Shown piece by piece: positions 45,685 to 54,094 of a DNA stretch of 64,000 nt. The DNA lies in NCBI GenBank assembly GCA_038210445.1, contig JBBQWQ010000031.1:21361-85360 (forward strand). The letters are read 5' to 3'. The first letter of the stretch is position 1; each line of letters opens with the position of its first letter. The position numbers were made by a program, and so were the translations under genes. The stretch comes from JABFRG01 sp038210445 (GTDB taxonomy: Bacteria; Myxococcota_A; Polyangia; Polyangiales; Polyangiaceae). The notes under the pieces were generated by a model. The model was not told the origin of the DNA and made no database searches. It saw nothing but the letters and a program-made list of their open reading frames with translations.

Positions 45685-46890
45685 CTAGGGCGCGTTCCCG
45701 GTGGTGGTCTCGAGCGCGCGACGGAGCGCCGCGTCGGCCGGCTCCACGCGCGCCGGATACGGTCTGGTCAACGGAGTGGCCAGGCTTGCGCAGCCGACGC
45801 CGTGGGCGAGCGGCGCAGTGGAGTCGGGCGTGACCCAGGTGCCGCGCTCGTCGAGCAGGCCGCCCGTCTCGCAGCGGGTCGCGTCGTTGGCCTGCGAGAA
45901 GGCGTCGTAGGGGTGGGCATCGCGCCGCACCAGGTTGTTCTCGAAGAGAATGCGCGCGCCGTCTTGCGCCTGCGCGCCGAAGGCCTCGCGGTAGGGCTTT
46001 TCGAAGGCGAAGCCGTACATGCGCCAGTCGTCCCAGAAGTTGTCGTAAAAGTCGTACACGCCGTAGCGCGCCTGCGGGTGCCGGCGGCCCGTCTCCTTGG
46101 CCCAGTTGTGGTGCACGGTGACGCGGATTTCCGCGTCGACCGCCGCGGCGGCGTCGCCGTTGCCGAAGAGCATGACCTTTTCCCAGCGCACGAAGCGGCA
46201 GTAGGCGATGGTGATGAAGCGGCTGCCGAAGACCACCGAGATGGCCTCGTCGACGTTCTTGGAGTCGCCGTTGTCGCCGGTCTCCTCGAAGCGCAGGTGG
46301 TCGAGCACCACGTGCTCGCTGGGCCCGTTCGTGGGGTGGCCGATCTGCACGCCGTCCTCGGTGTCGGGCCCCACGTCGAGCAGCGCCAGATGGGTGAGGA
46401 TGATCTGGTCGGTTCCGGGAATGACGAAGCCCTTCTTGCGGAGCGTGATCAGGTGGCCACGGCCGTCGATGGTGATGTCGCTGGGCAAGACCAGCGGGCT
46501 CCCGAGGGAGATGTCGCCGTCCACGTCGAAGAGCACCACCCGTGGTCCCCTCGCCCCACGAATGGCGTCACGCAAGGTGCCAGGTCCGTCGTCGAGGAGC
46601 GACGTGACCTTCACCACGTCGTGCCCCGGAGCGAAGCCGCCCACGGTGCCTGCACCGTAGCCCTCGATGCGAAACGGAAGGCCTGGGCCCGAGGGCGGAT
46701 CGGCCTCGGCGTCTTCGCGCGGCGCAGCCCCGTCGGCCACCGGACGCGCGGCATCGGCGGGCGGAGAGCCGGCCTCCGCCAGGTTCGCAGCACCCGCGGG
46801 CGCCGTTCCCCAAGACGCGGCGCCGCTGCTGCAGGCGACGACGACGGCAGCGACCCACACACACGGCAGAGCTCTGGCAGCAAGAAACAT
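45685..46890 (-). CDS. exported pectate lyase (PL1-type parallel beta-helix)
   Basis: About 401 residues from ATG 46890 (ATG 46902 and 46911 are possible). Signal sequence with lipobox VVAC and an Ala/Asp linker, so it is a lipoprotein. The body is a parallel beta-helix of the pectate lyase family 1/Amb allergen type: GTLRDAIRGARGPRVVLFDV, SDITIDGRGHLITLR, EHVVLDHLRFEE, DEAISVVFGSRFITIAYCRF, VTVHHNWAKETGRRHPQAR and YDFYDNFWDDW. The conserved Asp residues for calcium and the Arg-x-x-x-x-Arg stretch (RRHPQAR) fit an active enzyme. It degrades pectate outside the cell by beta-elimination. It faces a TetR regulator across a 206-base region with an inverted repeat. Confidence 0.88.
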   Translation of the reverse strand: MFLAARALPCVWVAAVVVACSSGAASWGTAPAGAANLAEAGSPPADAARPVADGAAPREDAEADPPSGPGLPFRIEGYGAGTVGGFAPGHDVVKVTSLLDDGPGTLRDAIRGARGPRVVLFDVDGDISLGSPLVLPSDITIDGRGHLITLRKKGFVIPGTDQIILTHLALLDVGPDTEDGVQIGHPTNGPSEHVVLDHLRFEETGDNGDSKNVDEAISVVFGSRFITIAYCRFVRWEKVMLFGNGDAAAAVDAEIRVTVHHNWAKETGRRHPQARYGVYDFYDNFWDDWRMYGFAFEKPYREAFGAQAQDGARILFENNLVRRDAHPYDAFSQANDATRCETGGLLDERGTWVTPDSTAPLAHGVGCASLATPLTRPYPARVEPADAALRRALETTTGNAP

Positions 46891-46902
46891 GGCTACACCC
46901 AT

Positions 46903-46922
46903 AGCTGACAATAAAGTCAGTT
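46903..46922. promoter_or_regulatory. inverted-repeat operator candidate, pectate lyase/TetR
   Basis: AGCTGAC (46903-46909) and GTCAGTT (46916-46922) form an inverted repeat around AATAAA, in an A/T-rich patch of the divergent region just upstream of the pectate lyase start. ATAGCT occurs at 46901 and again near 46925. Size and position suit a TetR-family operator. The regulator is not proven. Confidence 0.45.
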
Positions 46923-47096
46923 CGATAGCTCACGGCACCGAAACACGCCAACGAGAACCGACCGACCTCGGAATTTTTCCCACCGTTCGGGGCGCTACGA
47001 GCGTCGCACCTTGGGACAGGCCGCCATACTTTTCGTTCAGTACGCGCGCACCGGGACCTTCATTTGCCGCGTGCGATGGGCTACCCTCTCGGGCCG

Positions 47097-47813
47097 ATGA
47101 AGAACGTGAAGGTCCGAGACGCCGACGCGTCGAAGCGACGCATCCTCGACGCCGCCGAGGAAGAGTTCGGACGCGAGGGGTTCGCCGGCGCGCGCCTCAC
47201 CTCCATCGGCAAGCGCGCACGGGTGCCCACCAGCCTCATCCACTTCCATTTCGAAGACAAAGAGCTGCTCTACCGCGCGGTTATGGGGCGGGCACTCCAG
47301 TCGGTGACCCACGACGTGCGCGCGCTCATGGAAGGGCCGGCGGGGCTGTTCACCGGAAGCGGGCCCGTCCGCGAAGAGCAGTTTCGTATGCTGGGCGACG
47401 CCCTGGTGAGCCTGACGCAGCGGTTCTTCGCCAAGCACGGCGCGCTGCTCTCGGTGCTTCGTCGGGAGGCCGACAAGAAAGGGCGAGCCGCCTTCGAAGC
47501 GGAGATCCTCCCGGCCTTCGAGCTGGTCATCGCCGAGCTCGAGCGCCTTCGCGAAGCGGGCATCATCGCGCCCGACGTGGACGGCCGCACGCTGTTTCTG
47601 CAGGTGGTCTCCATGGCCGCCTACCCGGTGGTGGAGCCGCTGCTGGTCGACATGCTCTACCCGGTGGACTCGCGCGATCTGGCGTTCGAGGACAGGCTTC
47701 GGGCCGAGATGGTCACCACGGCGCTGGCGCGCATGTTCGCGCATCGGTCGCCCGAGGCCGGACTGAAATCGCCGGAGGCGCCTCGCGCACGGGTCGCCGC
47801 ACGCGCTCGCTGA
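47097..47813 (+). CDS. TetR-family transcriptional regulator
   Basis: 238 residues from ATG 47097. The N-terminal TetR helix-turn-helix (about 10-58) is clear: SKRRILDAAEEEFGREGFAG, LTSIGKRARVPTSLIHFHF and EDKELLYRAV. The ligand-binding helical domain (65-220) is typical in length but not related to a named subfamily. The C-terminal 20 residues are basic and low in complexity. It diverges from the pectate lyase gene, so it may repress that gene and itself through the inverted repeat at 46903-46922. Kinase gene downstream is 113 nt away. Confidence 0.88.
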   Translation: MKNVKVRDADASKRRILDAAEEEFGREGFAGARLTSIGKRARVPTSLIHFHFEDKELLYRAVMGRALQSVTHDVRALMEGPAGLFTGSGPVREEQFRMLGDALVSLTQRFFAKHGALLSVLRREADKKGRAAFEAEILPAFELVIAELERLREAGIIAPDVDGRTLFLQVVSMAAYPVVEPLLVDMLYPVDSRDLAFEDRLRAEMVTTALARMFAHRSPEAGLKSPEAPRARVAARAR

Positions 47814-47926
47814 CGCCATGAGCGGGCGCGCCCGCTGGACCCCGGCGCGCGCCCGCTGCCGGGCAGCCGGAAAATGGGGCTTGGGTCTCCTGTGCAGGGT
47901 GGCACGGACGTCGCTAGACTCCTGCC

Positions 47927-49873
47927 GTGCTATCGGTTGCGAGCGAACGAACTGGACCCGGTACCGTCATCGCACGGCGCTATCGGGTGGACCACATCGT
48001 CGGCCAGGGCGGCATGGCTACGGTGTGGGCCGCCACCGACATGGAGAGCGGGGGGCGGGTGGCCCTCAAGTTCATGCGTCCCGAAGACGCGCGCGAGCCC
48101 ACCGCCCGTGAGCGCTTCTTTCGCGAAGGGCGCACGGTCATGGGCCTGGTTCACCCGAACATCGTGCGGGTGCACGCGGTGGCCGAGACCGAAGTGGGCA
48201 CGCCGTTTTTGGTCATGGATCTGCTCGCCGGCGAGTCGCTGCGGGCGCGCATCGTGCGCGATCGGCGCCTCGGCATACCCGAGACCTGCCATCTCACGGC
48301 GCAGATGGCTTCGGCGCTGGCCACCGCCCACGCGGCTGGCATCACCCACCGGGATCTCAAGCCCGAGAACGTCATCGTCAGCGGCGGGCACGCGCGGGTG
48401 TTGGACTTCGGCGTCGCCAAGGTGTCGAGCATCGCCCGCGACGCGGCTCGCGCCGCCGGAGCGACGGAAGAAGCCACGCTGATGTCACTCACCCAGACCG
48501 GCTCGCTGGTGGGCACGCCGCTCTACATGGCTCCCGAGCAGGTGTATGGCGATCGCGACGTCGACTCTCGGGCCGACGTGTGGGCGCTGGGCATCATCGT
48601 CTATGAGTGCATCACCGGTGGGCGCCCCACCGAAGCCGAAGGGCTCGGCCAGATTATCAAGCGCATCACCCGCGGCCCCCTGCCCTCCCTCTCGGAGGTC
48701 GCGTCGGGGTTGCCGCCCGGCCTCGGTCAGTTCGTCATGGCGATGCTTTCGCGGGAGCGCGAGCACCGGCCCCCCATGCACGAGGTGGCGCAAGCCTTCG
48801 GACGTCAGCACTTCGCGGTGATGAAGCCGGCCGCCTTCGCACCGACGCTCGCCGAGGCCCCGCAGCGTCCGAGCACCGCGCCGATGCGTGCGATGACGAC
48901 CCTCGACACCGGTGACAGCGGCTCTTTCGTGGGCTCTTCAACCGGTCCGGTGGGCACCCTGGCCGGCGTGCAGCCAAGTGCGCCCGCGAGCACCAACTTT
49001 CGCCCCCCGGCGCTGAAGCGAAGCGCGCCGTTTCCGTGGACGCTGGCGATGGGCCTCCTCGGCCTCGGTGCCCTGGGCGCGGCCGGAGTGGTGGCGGCGC
49101 CGCGCATCAAGGGGCTCATCGCGCCCAAGGGCTCGGGCGAGGCTGCGACGGCCACCGCGGTCGCCTCGGCGCCGCCGCAGCCAACGCCATCAACGCCATC
49201 AACGCAGGCGCCGCTATCGAGCGCCGCGGGCGGGGGCGAAGAGCCTCGCGCCTACGAGCAACTCGAGGTGGCGCGCGGGTTTCTCAACCGGCGCGACGGC
49301 GCGGGCTGCTTGAAAGCCCTCGACGACTACGATCGCATGGGCACCAAGCCCCACTCCACCGACCCTACCCACTGGGCCTCCATGCAGCGGGCGCAGTGTC
49401 TCATGCTCTCGGGCGACTGCACCGGCGGACGCGGGCTCTACGAGAAGGCCATGACCGCCCAGAACAGCGCAGGCACCAGCCCGAACGGCATCGCGCAGTC
49501 GGTCGATGGCCTGGTGCCCACCTTTTGCGAGGGCAACGCGCTCGCACCGCGCGATCAGCTCTTGCGATCGCAGGGCCACCTTCGCCTGGTGTCGGCGGGG
49601 CTCAAGACCATGGACGCCGCCACCTGCCGAAAGAACTACGACGCCGTCGTACGCCTCTCGAGCACCGTCAAGCCCCTGTACACCAACGATCCAATTGTGA
49701 CCGCGCGCCAGGAGGTGAAGCGCGACGGCCCCGCGTGCCTGGCCCAGGCCCACGACTGCCATGGGGCCTACAAGCTCTACACGAGCGAGAACGCCACCCC
49801 TGGGCCGGGCAATGCAGAGATGATCACCATGGTGTTCGACGGCTCCTTTGCCACCTGCAAGGGCCAGCGCTAG
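47927..49873 (+). CDS. Hanks-type Ser/Thr kinase with Cys-containing C-terminal domain
   Basis: 648 residues from GTG 47927. Complete kinase domain at about 19-290: GQGGMATV, Lys48 in VALKFM, His141 of HRDLKPEN, DFGVAK, GTPLYMAPEQ and DVWALG. A linker with Thr/Ser and Pro follows; one transmembrane helix lies near 365-385 (LAMGLLGLGALGAAGVVAAP). The C-terminal domain (about 440-648), presumably periplasmic, is helical and holds about eight Cys (GAGCLKALDDYDRM, RAQCLMLSGDCTGG, HDCHGAYKLY), like a TPR-type repeat with disulfides, so it may sense. The TPR-HupE pair follows after a 100-nt gap. Confidence 0.92.
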   Translation: MLSVASERTGPGTVIARRYRVDHIVGQGGMATVWAATDMESGGRVALKFMRPEDAREPTARERFFREGRTVMGLVHPNIVRVHAVAETEVGTPFLVMDLLAGESLRARIVRDRRLGIPETCHLTAQMASALATAHAAGITHRDLKPENVIVSGGHARVLDFGVAKVSSIARDAARAAGATEEATLMSLTQTGSLVGTPLYMAPEQVYGDRDVDSRADVWALGIIVYECITGGRPTEAEGLGQIIKRITRGPLPSLSEVASGLPPGLGQFVMAMLSREREHRPPMHEVAQAFGRQHFAVMKPAAFAPTLAEAPQRPSTAPMRAMTTLDTGDSGSFVGSSTGPVGTLAGVQPSAPASTNFRPPALKRSAPFPWTLAMGLLGLGALGAAGVVAAPRIKGLIAPKGSGEAATATAVASAPPQPTPSTPSTQAPLSSAAGGGEEPRAYEQLEVARGFLNRRDGAGCLKALDDYDRMGTKPHSTDPTHWASMQRAQCLMLSGDCTGGRGLYEKAMTAQNSAGTSPNGIAQSVDGLVPTFCEGNALAPRDQLLRSQGHLRLVSAGLKTMDAATCRKNYDAVVRLSSTVKPLYTNDPIVTARQEVKRDGPACLAQAHDCHGAYKLYTSENATPGPGNAEMITMVFDGSFATCKGQR

Positions 49874-49973
49874 CCAGAATCCGCTGACATTTCAAGACCC
49901 TACGAATGTTCGCCGGCGCACCGAGGAAGGTTCGAAACCGACCTTGGCGGCAGACGTAAGAAGGGCCATGAAC

Positions 49974-51353
49974 ATGAGGCGCATCGCTCCGGTCCTCGCC
50001 GTCGTCCTGGCCGCCACCGGCCTCACGGTCGCGTACGGCACGCGCGGGGCACGGGCCTCGGTGGCTCCGCTGGCCGCCCGCGCAACGCCGACGCCCGCAA
50101 CCGCCGCCGCAGCGACCACCGCCAGGCCGAGCGGCGACTCGGTAGAGCGCGCACGAACGCTGGCGCTCGCGCCCAGCAAGGACGGTACGCCGGTGGATCT
50201 TCTGATCGAGCAGTCGCAGAAGGCCATCGAGAAGAACCCGAAGAAAGTCGACTGGTGGATCGTCCTCGGCCGCGCTTGGGTACGCAAGGCCCGTGAGAGC
50301 TCGGACCCCGGCTACTACCTCAACGCGACCGCGGCGGTCGACGTGGCGCTCGATCTCTCGCCCGACAACACGGCCGCCCTCGACGTGAAGGGCCTGGCGC
50401 TTCTCAACGATCACAAGTTCGAAGAGGCGCGCGACCTCGCGCAGCGCACGGTGGCGAAGAACGCCGAGGACCCGACGGCGTTCGGCACCCTGAGCGACGC
50501 GCTCCTGGAGCTCGGAAGGTACGACGAGGCCACGCAGGCGGCGCAGGCGATGATGGACCTCAAGCCCAACCTGCCCTCCTACAGCCGCGCCGCGCACCTG
50601 GCCTGGCTTCGCGGCGACGTGGGCGGCGCCAAAGAGTCGCTGCGGCTCGCGCTCGACTCGGGCAAGGATCAGCGCGACAAGGAGCCCTACGCCTGGGTCC
50701 TCGCGCAGGCCGCGCAGCTCTTTATGGCGCAGGGCGATCTCGAGGGCGCCGAGGCCGGCTTCGATCGCGCCCTGGACTGGCTCCCCGGCTTCGCCCCGGC
50801 CAATGTGGGCAAGGGTCGCGTCGCGCTGGCCCGGCACCAGAGCACGCGCGCGGCCGAGCTCTTTCAGCGGGCCCACGCCACGAGCCCACTCGTGGAGACA
50901 GCGTGGCTGCTGGGCGACGCGCGGCAGGCCGCGGGCGACTCCGCGGGCGCCAACGAAGCCTGGGACTTCGTACGCAAGGAGGGCCGACGCACTGATCCCC
51001 GCACGCTCGGCGCATTCCTGGCGGAGAAGAACGAGACCCCCGAGGCCGCCCTTGCGCTGGCCGACGCGGAGATGAAGGCTCGCCCCGACATCGTCACCGA
51101 AGACGTGCGCGCCTGGGCCCTCTACCGACTGGGACGTATGCAAGATGCACGCAATGCCATCGTCCACGCGCGGCGCCTGGGCACCAAGGACGCGCGCCTC
51201 CTGTACCACGAGGGCGCCATTCGCCTGGCCATGACCGACCCGGCGGAGCAGGCGGAAGGTCGGAAGCTCTTGCGGGCGGCGCTCGCCACCGGCGCCCTCG
51301 ATACGTTCGGCGTCGGCCTCTCGGGCGAGGCGCAAAGGCTCGCGGGCCGATGA
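49974..51353 (+). CDS. exported TPR-repeat protein
   Basis: About 459 residues from ATG 49974, which has AAGGG at a better distance than ATG 49968. A signal peptide (VLAVVLAATGLTVAYG) is followed by an Ala/Thr-rich linker and a long run of about ten TPR-like helix pairs from 75 to 440 (YYLNATAAVDVALDLSPDN, DEATQAAQAMMDLKPNLPSY, LEGAEAGFDRALDWLPGF). TPRs mediate protein-protein contacts, here probably in the periplasm. The stop overlaps the HupE/UreJ-like start (ATGA), so it acts with that membrane protein. Confidence 0.85.
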   Translation: MRRIAPVLAVVLAATGLTVAYGTRGARASVAPLAARATPTPATAAAATTARPSGDSVERARTLALAPSKDGTPVDLLIEQSQKAIEKNPKKVDWWIVLGRAWVRKARESSDPGYYLNATAAVDVALDLSPDNTAALDVKGLALLNDHKFEEARDLAQRTVAKNAEDPTAFGTLSDALLELGRYDEATQAAQAMMDLKPNLPSYSRAAHLAWLRGDVGGAKESLRLALDSGKDQRDKEPYAWVLAQAAQLFMAQGDLEGAEAGFDRALDWLPGFAPANVGKGRVALARHQSTRAAELFQRAHATSPLVETAWLLGDARQAAGDSAGANEAWDFVRKEGRRTDPRTLGAFLAEKNETPEAALALADAEMKARPDIVTEDVRAWALYRLGRMQDARNAIVHARRLGTKDARLLYHEGAIRLAMTDPAEQAEGRKLLRAALATGALDTFGVGLSGEAQRLAGR

Positions 51354-52438
51354 GCGCGGGGCGCGCGTTCGCCGTTCTCGCCGCCTTCGCGTGCGTGCTC
51401 CTGGTGGGCGCTCGCGCCGAGGCGCACGCGGTGGGATTGTCGCAGGCGACTTACGCCCTGCACGGCGCGTCGGTAGAAGCGCAGATGACACTGGCACGCG
51501 GCGAGCTGCTCGGCGCCGTGCCCGAGCTCGATCCCCGTCACACCGGCGTCATCGACGCAGGCGCACTCGAAGCGGCCCGGCCGGCGCTCGCTCGGGTCTT
51601 CGCGGCGCGGCTCGCGGTCGCCCGGGGCGGCGCCCGGTGCCCCATGAACCTGGTCGACGCGGCCATGGCCGAGGAAGACGGCTTGCGCCTCACGCTCCGC
51701 GGCACGTGCCCGGAAGCGGAGAAGGGCCCGGTGCAGGTGAGCGCAGACTTTCTCGATGCGCTTTCGCACGGGCATCGGCAGATCGCCAAGGTCGGCGACG
51801 GCGAACAGGTGCTCTTTCGCGACCACACGCGCTTCGATCTCGTGGCCGACGACGCGCCCGCAGCCACGGGTGGCGCGCAGGTCGCTCCCTCCTTCTTCGC
51901 CTTCGTACGCATGGGCATCGAGCACATCTTGAGCGGCTACGATCACCTGCTCTTTCTGTTCGCGCTCATCCTGGTGGGGGGCCGCTTTCGCAGCGTGGCG
52001 CTGGTCATCACCGCCTTCACCATTGCCCACTCGGTTTCGCTGGCAGCCGCTGCGTTCGGCCTTCTGGCGCCCAGCCCACGCATCGTCGAGCCGGCCATCG
52101 CGCTTTCGATCGCCTACGTGGGCATCGAGAACTTCGTGGTGAAAGACGCCAAGAAGCGCTGGCGCCTCACGCTCTTCTTTGGGCTCATCCACGGCTTCGG
52201 CTTCGCGGGCGCCCTGCAAGAGATCGCCTTGCCGCGCGCGCAGATTCCGGCGGCGTTGCTGGGCTTCAACCTGGGGGTCGAAGCGGGGCAACTGGCAGTG
52301 CTGGCGGTGGTCCTCCCGGCCGTGCTGTGGCTGCGAAAGCGCCCGGCGTTCCGGGTCCACGGCGTGCGCCTCGCGAGCGCCGCGGTGGTGGTGATGGGCG
52401 TGTTTTGGTTCGTGGAGCGCGCCTTCTTCACCGCCTGA
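51350..52438 (+). CDS. HupE/UreJ-like membrane protein
   Basis: 362 residues. A signal-like N terminus and a beta-rich periplasmic domain (about 25-170) precede a membrane part with six or seven helices (175-360), including the HupE/UreJ_2 motif GIEHILSGYDHLLFLFALIL, GLIHGFGFAGAL and NLGVEAGQLAVL. HupE/UreJ proteins are linked to nickel transport, but this variant with a soluble N-terminal domain is common where no hydrogenase or urease is near, as here. His residues in the helices (IEH, YDH, IAHS, LIHGF) are conserved and could bind metal. Coupled by ATGA to the TPR gene, suggesting one complex. Confidence 0.87.
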   Translation: MSAGRAFAVLAAFACVLLVGARAEAHAVGLSQATYALHGASVEAQMTLARGELLGAVPELDPRHTGVIDAGALEAARPALARVFAARLAVARGGARCPMNLVDAAMAEEDGLRLTLRGTCPEAEKGPVQVSADFLDALSHGHRQIAKVGDGEQVLFRDHTRFDLVADDAPAATGGAQVAPSFFAFVRMGIEHILSGYDHLLFLFALILVGGRFRSVALVITAFTIAHSVSLAAAAFGLLAPSPRIVEPAIALSIAYVGIENFVVKDAKKRWRLTLFFGLIHGFGFAGALQEIALPRAQIPAALLGFNLGVEAGQLAVLAVVLPAVLWLRKRPAFRVHGVRLASAAVVVMGVFWFVERAFFTA

Positions 52439-52513
52439 GGCGAACGTCGGGTCGAGGCGGCCCATGTAGGGAGAGCGCCCGCAAATCGACCCGCGCGTCG
52501 TGGGAACGGCTCG

Positions 52514-52771
52514 ATGAACCGGGCGGAGATGCGGTACCGATTGGCAATGGCCTGCCCGCGGACCGACGGTTGTCCCCTCTTTCCGCTGTTCTCCAGCCGA
52601 GAGTTTCTGAAGACCTGGCAGATCACCTACTGCGAGACCGAGGACTACGGGCGGTGCGCGCGGTACCAGGGCGCCATGCGCGGCGACAAGGTGGCGCCCA
52701 CGCTGCTACCCAACGGCAAGCACTTGCCGTTGGTGAGCACGCGCGTGCCCGCCGATCCGGGCGACGAGTAG
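52514..52771 (+). CDS. small Cys-containing protein
   Basis: 85 residues from ATG 52514 (ATG 52529 and 52547 are alternatives). It has a compact pattern CPRTDGCPLFPLFSSREFLK-W-YC with four Cys (14, 20, 40, 48) and a C-terminal LLPNGKHLPL, a combination I associate with small conserved hypothetical proteins in myxobacteria and other bacteria. A metal or Fe-S site is possible. It is followed by a 313-base gap that holds the dispersed repeat. Function unknown. Confidence 0.6.
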   Translation: MNRAEMRYRLAMACPRTDGCPLFPLFSSREFLKTWQITYCETEDYGRCARYQGAMRGDKVAPTLLPNGKHLPLVSTRVPADPGDE

Positions 52772-52877
52772 CGGAGGGCTGTCGCTACGCGGTGCACGTT
52801 CGTGCGCCGCCAGCCAACCATCGCGGCGACCATCGTTGCACCCAACAGCCCCCGCGCTGCCGCCTGAGAACCAGGCG

Positions 52878-53093
52878 AGGAGACTGGTGTTTTGGCCGAT
52901 ACCTTCGGGATGCCGGCGCCTTGCGTCCTCACGAGAAGAGAGAGTGAGCGACCGGCGAGCCTCCCAGCGAACGCGCCTCCCTCGGTCTCGGTCAAAAACC
53001 CTCAGTCTCCTGCTTGGCGCTCTCCGCCGCCACGCAGCCTCCCGGACCGGAATGGCCACGTAGCCGTCGAAAAACACCAGTCAGCTAGCGGAT
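52878..53093. repeat. dispersed repeat with terminal inverted repeats, copy 2
   Basis: Inverted relative to 19123-19297. The core 52878-53011 (134 bp) begins AGGAGACTGGTGTTTT and ends with the complement AGTCTCCT, as in copy 1, with a divergent centre. The flank to 53093 adds a further copy of the end (CGAAAAACACCAGTC at 53068-53082) and the 17-mer seen in copy 1. The outer end lies at the stop of the Cys-rich lipoprotein gene (53085-53087). Confidence 0.75.
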
Positions 53094-54041
53094 GCCGCAT
53101 TTCATGGTGCACTTCCCGGCGGTTGCGGCGCCCGCGTCGGCCGCCTTCACGCAGCCGCCCAGGCACTCGAAGTCGGTGGTGCAGCGCTGGCCTTCGGCCC
53201 TGCGCGCCACGCATTTGCCCTGGATGCACAAGAGCCCCGCCTCGCACACGCTTCCCGGGCAAGCCTCGCCCTCCTTGCCGGGGTCCTTGGCCACGCACTT
53301 CTTGCCGATGCACTGGAGGCCCGCTTCGCAGTCGCGCGACTGCGTGCAAGCTGCATCTTTTTCCGCCCGCACGCCGCACTTGAAGCGCGCGCAGTAGCCG
53401 GAGCAGGCCGGATGCTCCTTCTCCAGATCGGTCGCCCGTACGAAGGTTCCCAGCGGGTCTACCGTGCCGCCGCAGCTCTCGCCGGGCTCGCCGGCGGCGG
53501 CGCAGGTGCCCAGGGTGGTGGGCCCAACGCCCTTGCAGCGGGCCTTTCCGGCGCACTCGAGGGCGGAGCGACAGCGCTGCCCGAGCGGCAGCGTGCCCTT
53601 CACCAGACCGTGGCAGGCGGCAGGAAGGTCTGGCGGAAAGGGGCCCACCCAGTCGCAGCCGGCGTAGGTGCGCGCCAGCGCTGCGGTGCACGCATCGATG
53701 TCGGCCTCGAGCACCGTCACCGCCTTGGAGCGCAGCGCGGCGGTGAGCATGCGGGTACACTCGCTGGCCATCACCACGCCCTTGGGCTCGCGGCAGCACT
53801 CGGCGCGGCGAGCCTCGGGCGCCTCGTGGAGCGCCGCGCAAAGCCGCAACGCTGCGGGCTCGGGGGCGCCCTCGAGATCGGGATACACCGAGTGCACCTC
53901 CTCGCTGGCGTCGGGGCCGGCGTCTGCGGGCCTCGCTTCGGCATCGTGGCTCGCCGAAGCATCGAGCCCCGCGCTCGAACCCGATTTGCAGGCTGCGAGC
54001 CCCAGAAGCAGCGCGAACGTGGCAGCAGAGTGACGTCGCAT
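53085..54041 (-). CDS. Cys-rich predicted lipoprotein
   Basis: 318 residues from ATG 54041; lipobox LAAC and an Asp/Ala/Ser linker. About 24 Cys follow. The C-terminal half has the repeating pattern of small disulfide modules (GQRCRSALECAGKARC, DAACTQSRDCEAGLQCIGKKC, GEACPGSVCEAGLLCIQGKC), similar to the Cys-rich repeats common in secreted myxobacterial lipoproteins. Probably a surface protein with many disulfides. The stop codon lies in the end of a dispersed repeat, so the repeat forms the 3' flank of the transcript. Confidence 0.82.
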   Translation of the reverse strand: MRRHSAATFALLLGLAACKSGSSAGLDASASHDAEARPADAGPDASEEVHSVYPDLEGAPEPAALRLCAALHEAPEARRAECCREPKGVVMASECTRMLTAALRSKAVTVLEADIDACTAALARTYAGCDWVGPFPPDLPAACHGLVKGTLPLGQRCRSALECAGKARCKGVGPTTLGTCAAAGEPGESCGGTVDPLGTFVRATDLEKEHPACSGYCARFKCGVRAEKDAACTQSRDCEAGLQCIGKKCVAKDPGKEGEACPGSVCEAGLLCIQGKCVARRAEGQRCTTDFECLGGCVKAADAGAATAGKCTMKCGIR

Positions 54042-54094
54042 CGACCCGACTACGCTCGCCGCGCCGCGGCGTTTCGCGGCCGTGGCGAGATGCG

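Noticed and set aside
49918..49935. tRNA-like GTTCGAAACC sequence
   Set aside because: No acceptor stem or anticodon arm can be formed around it; no tRNA was found anywhere in the window.
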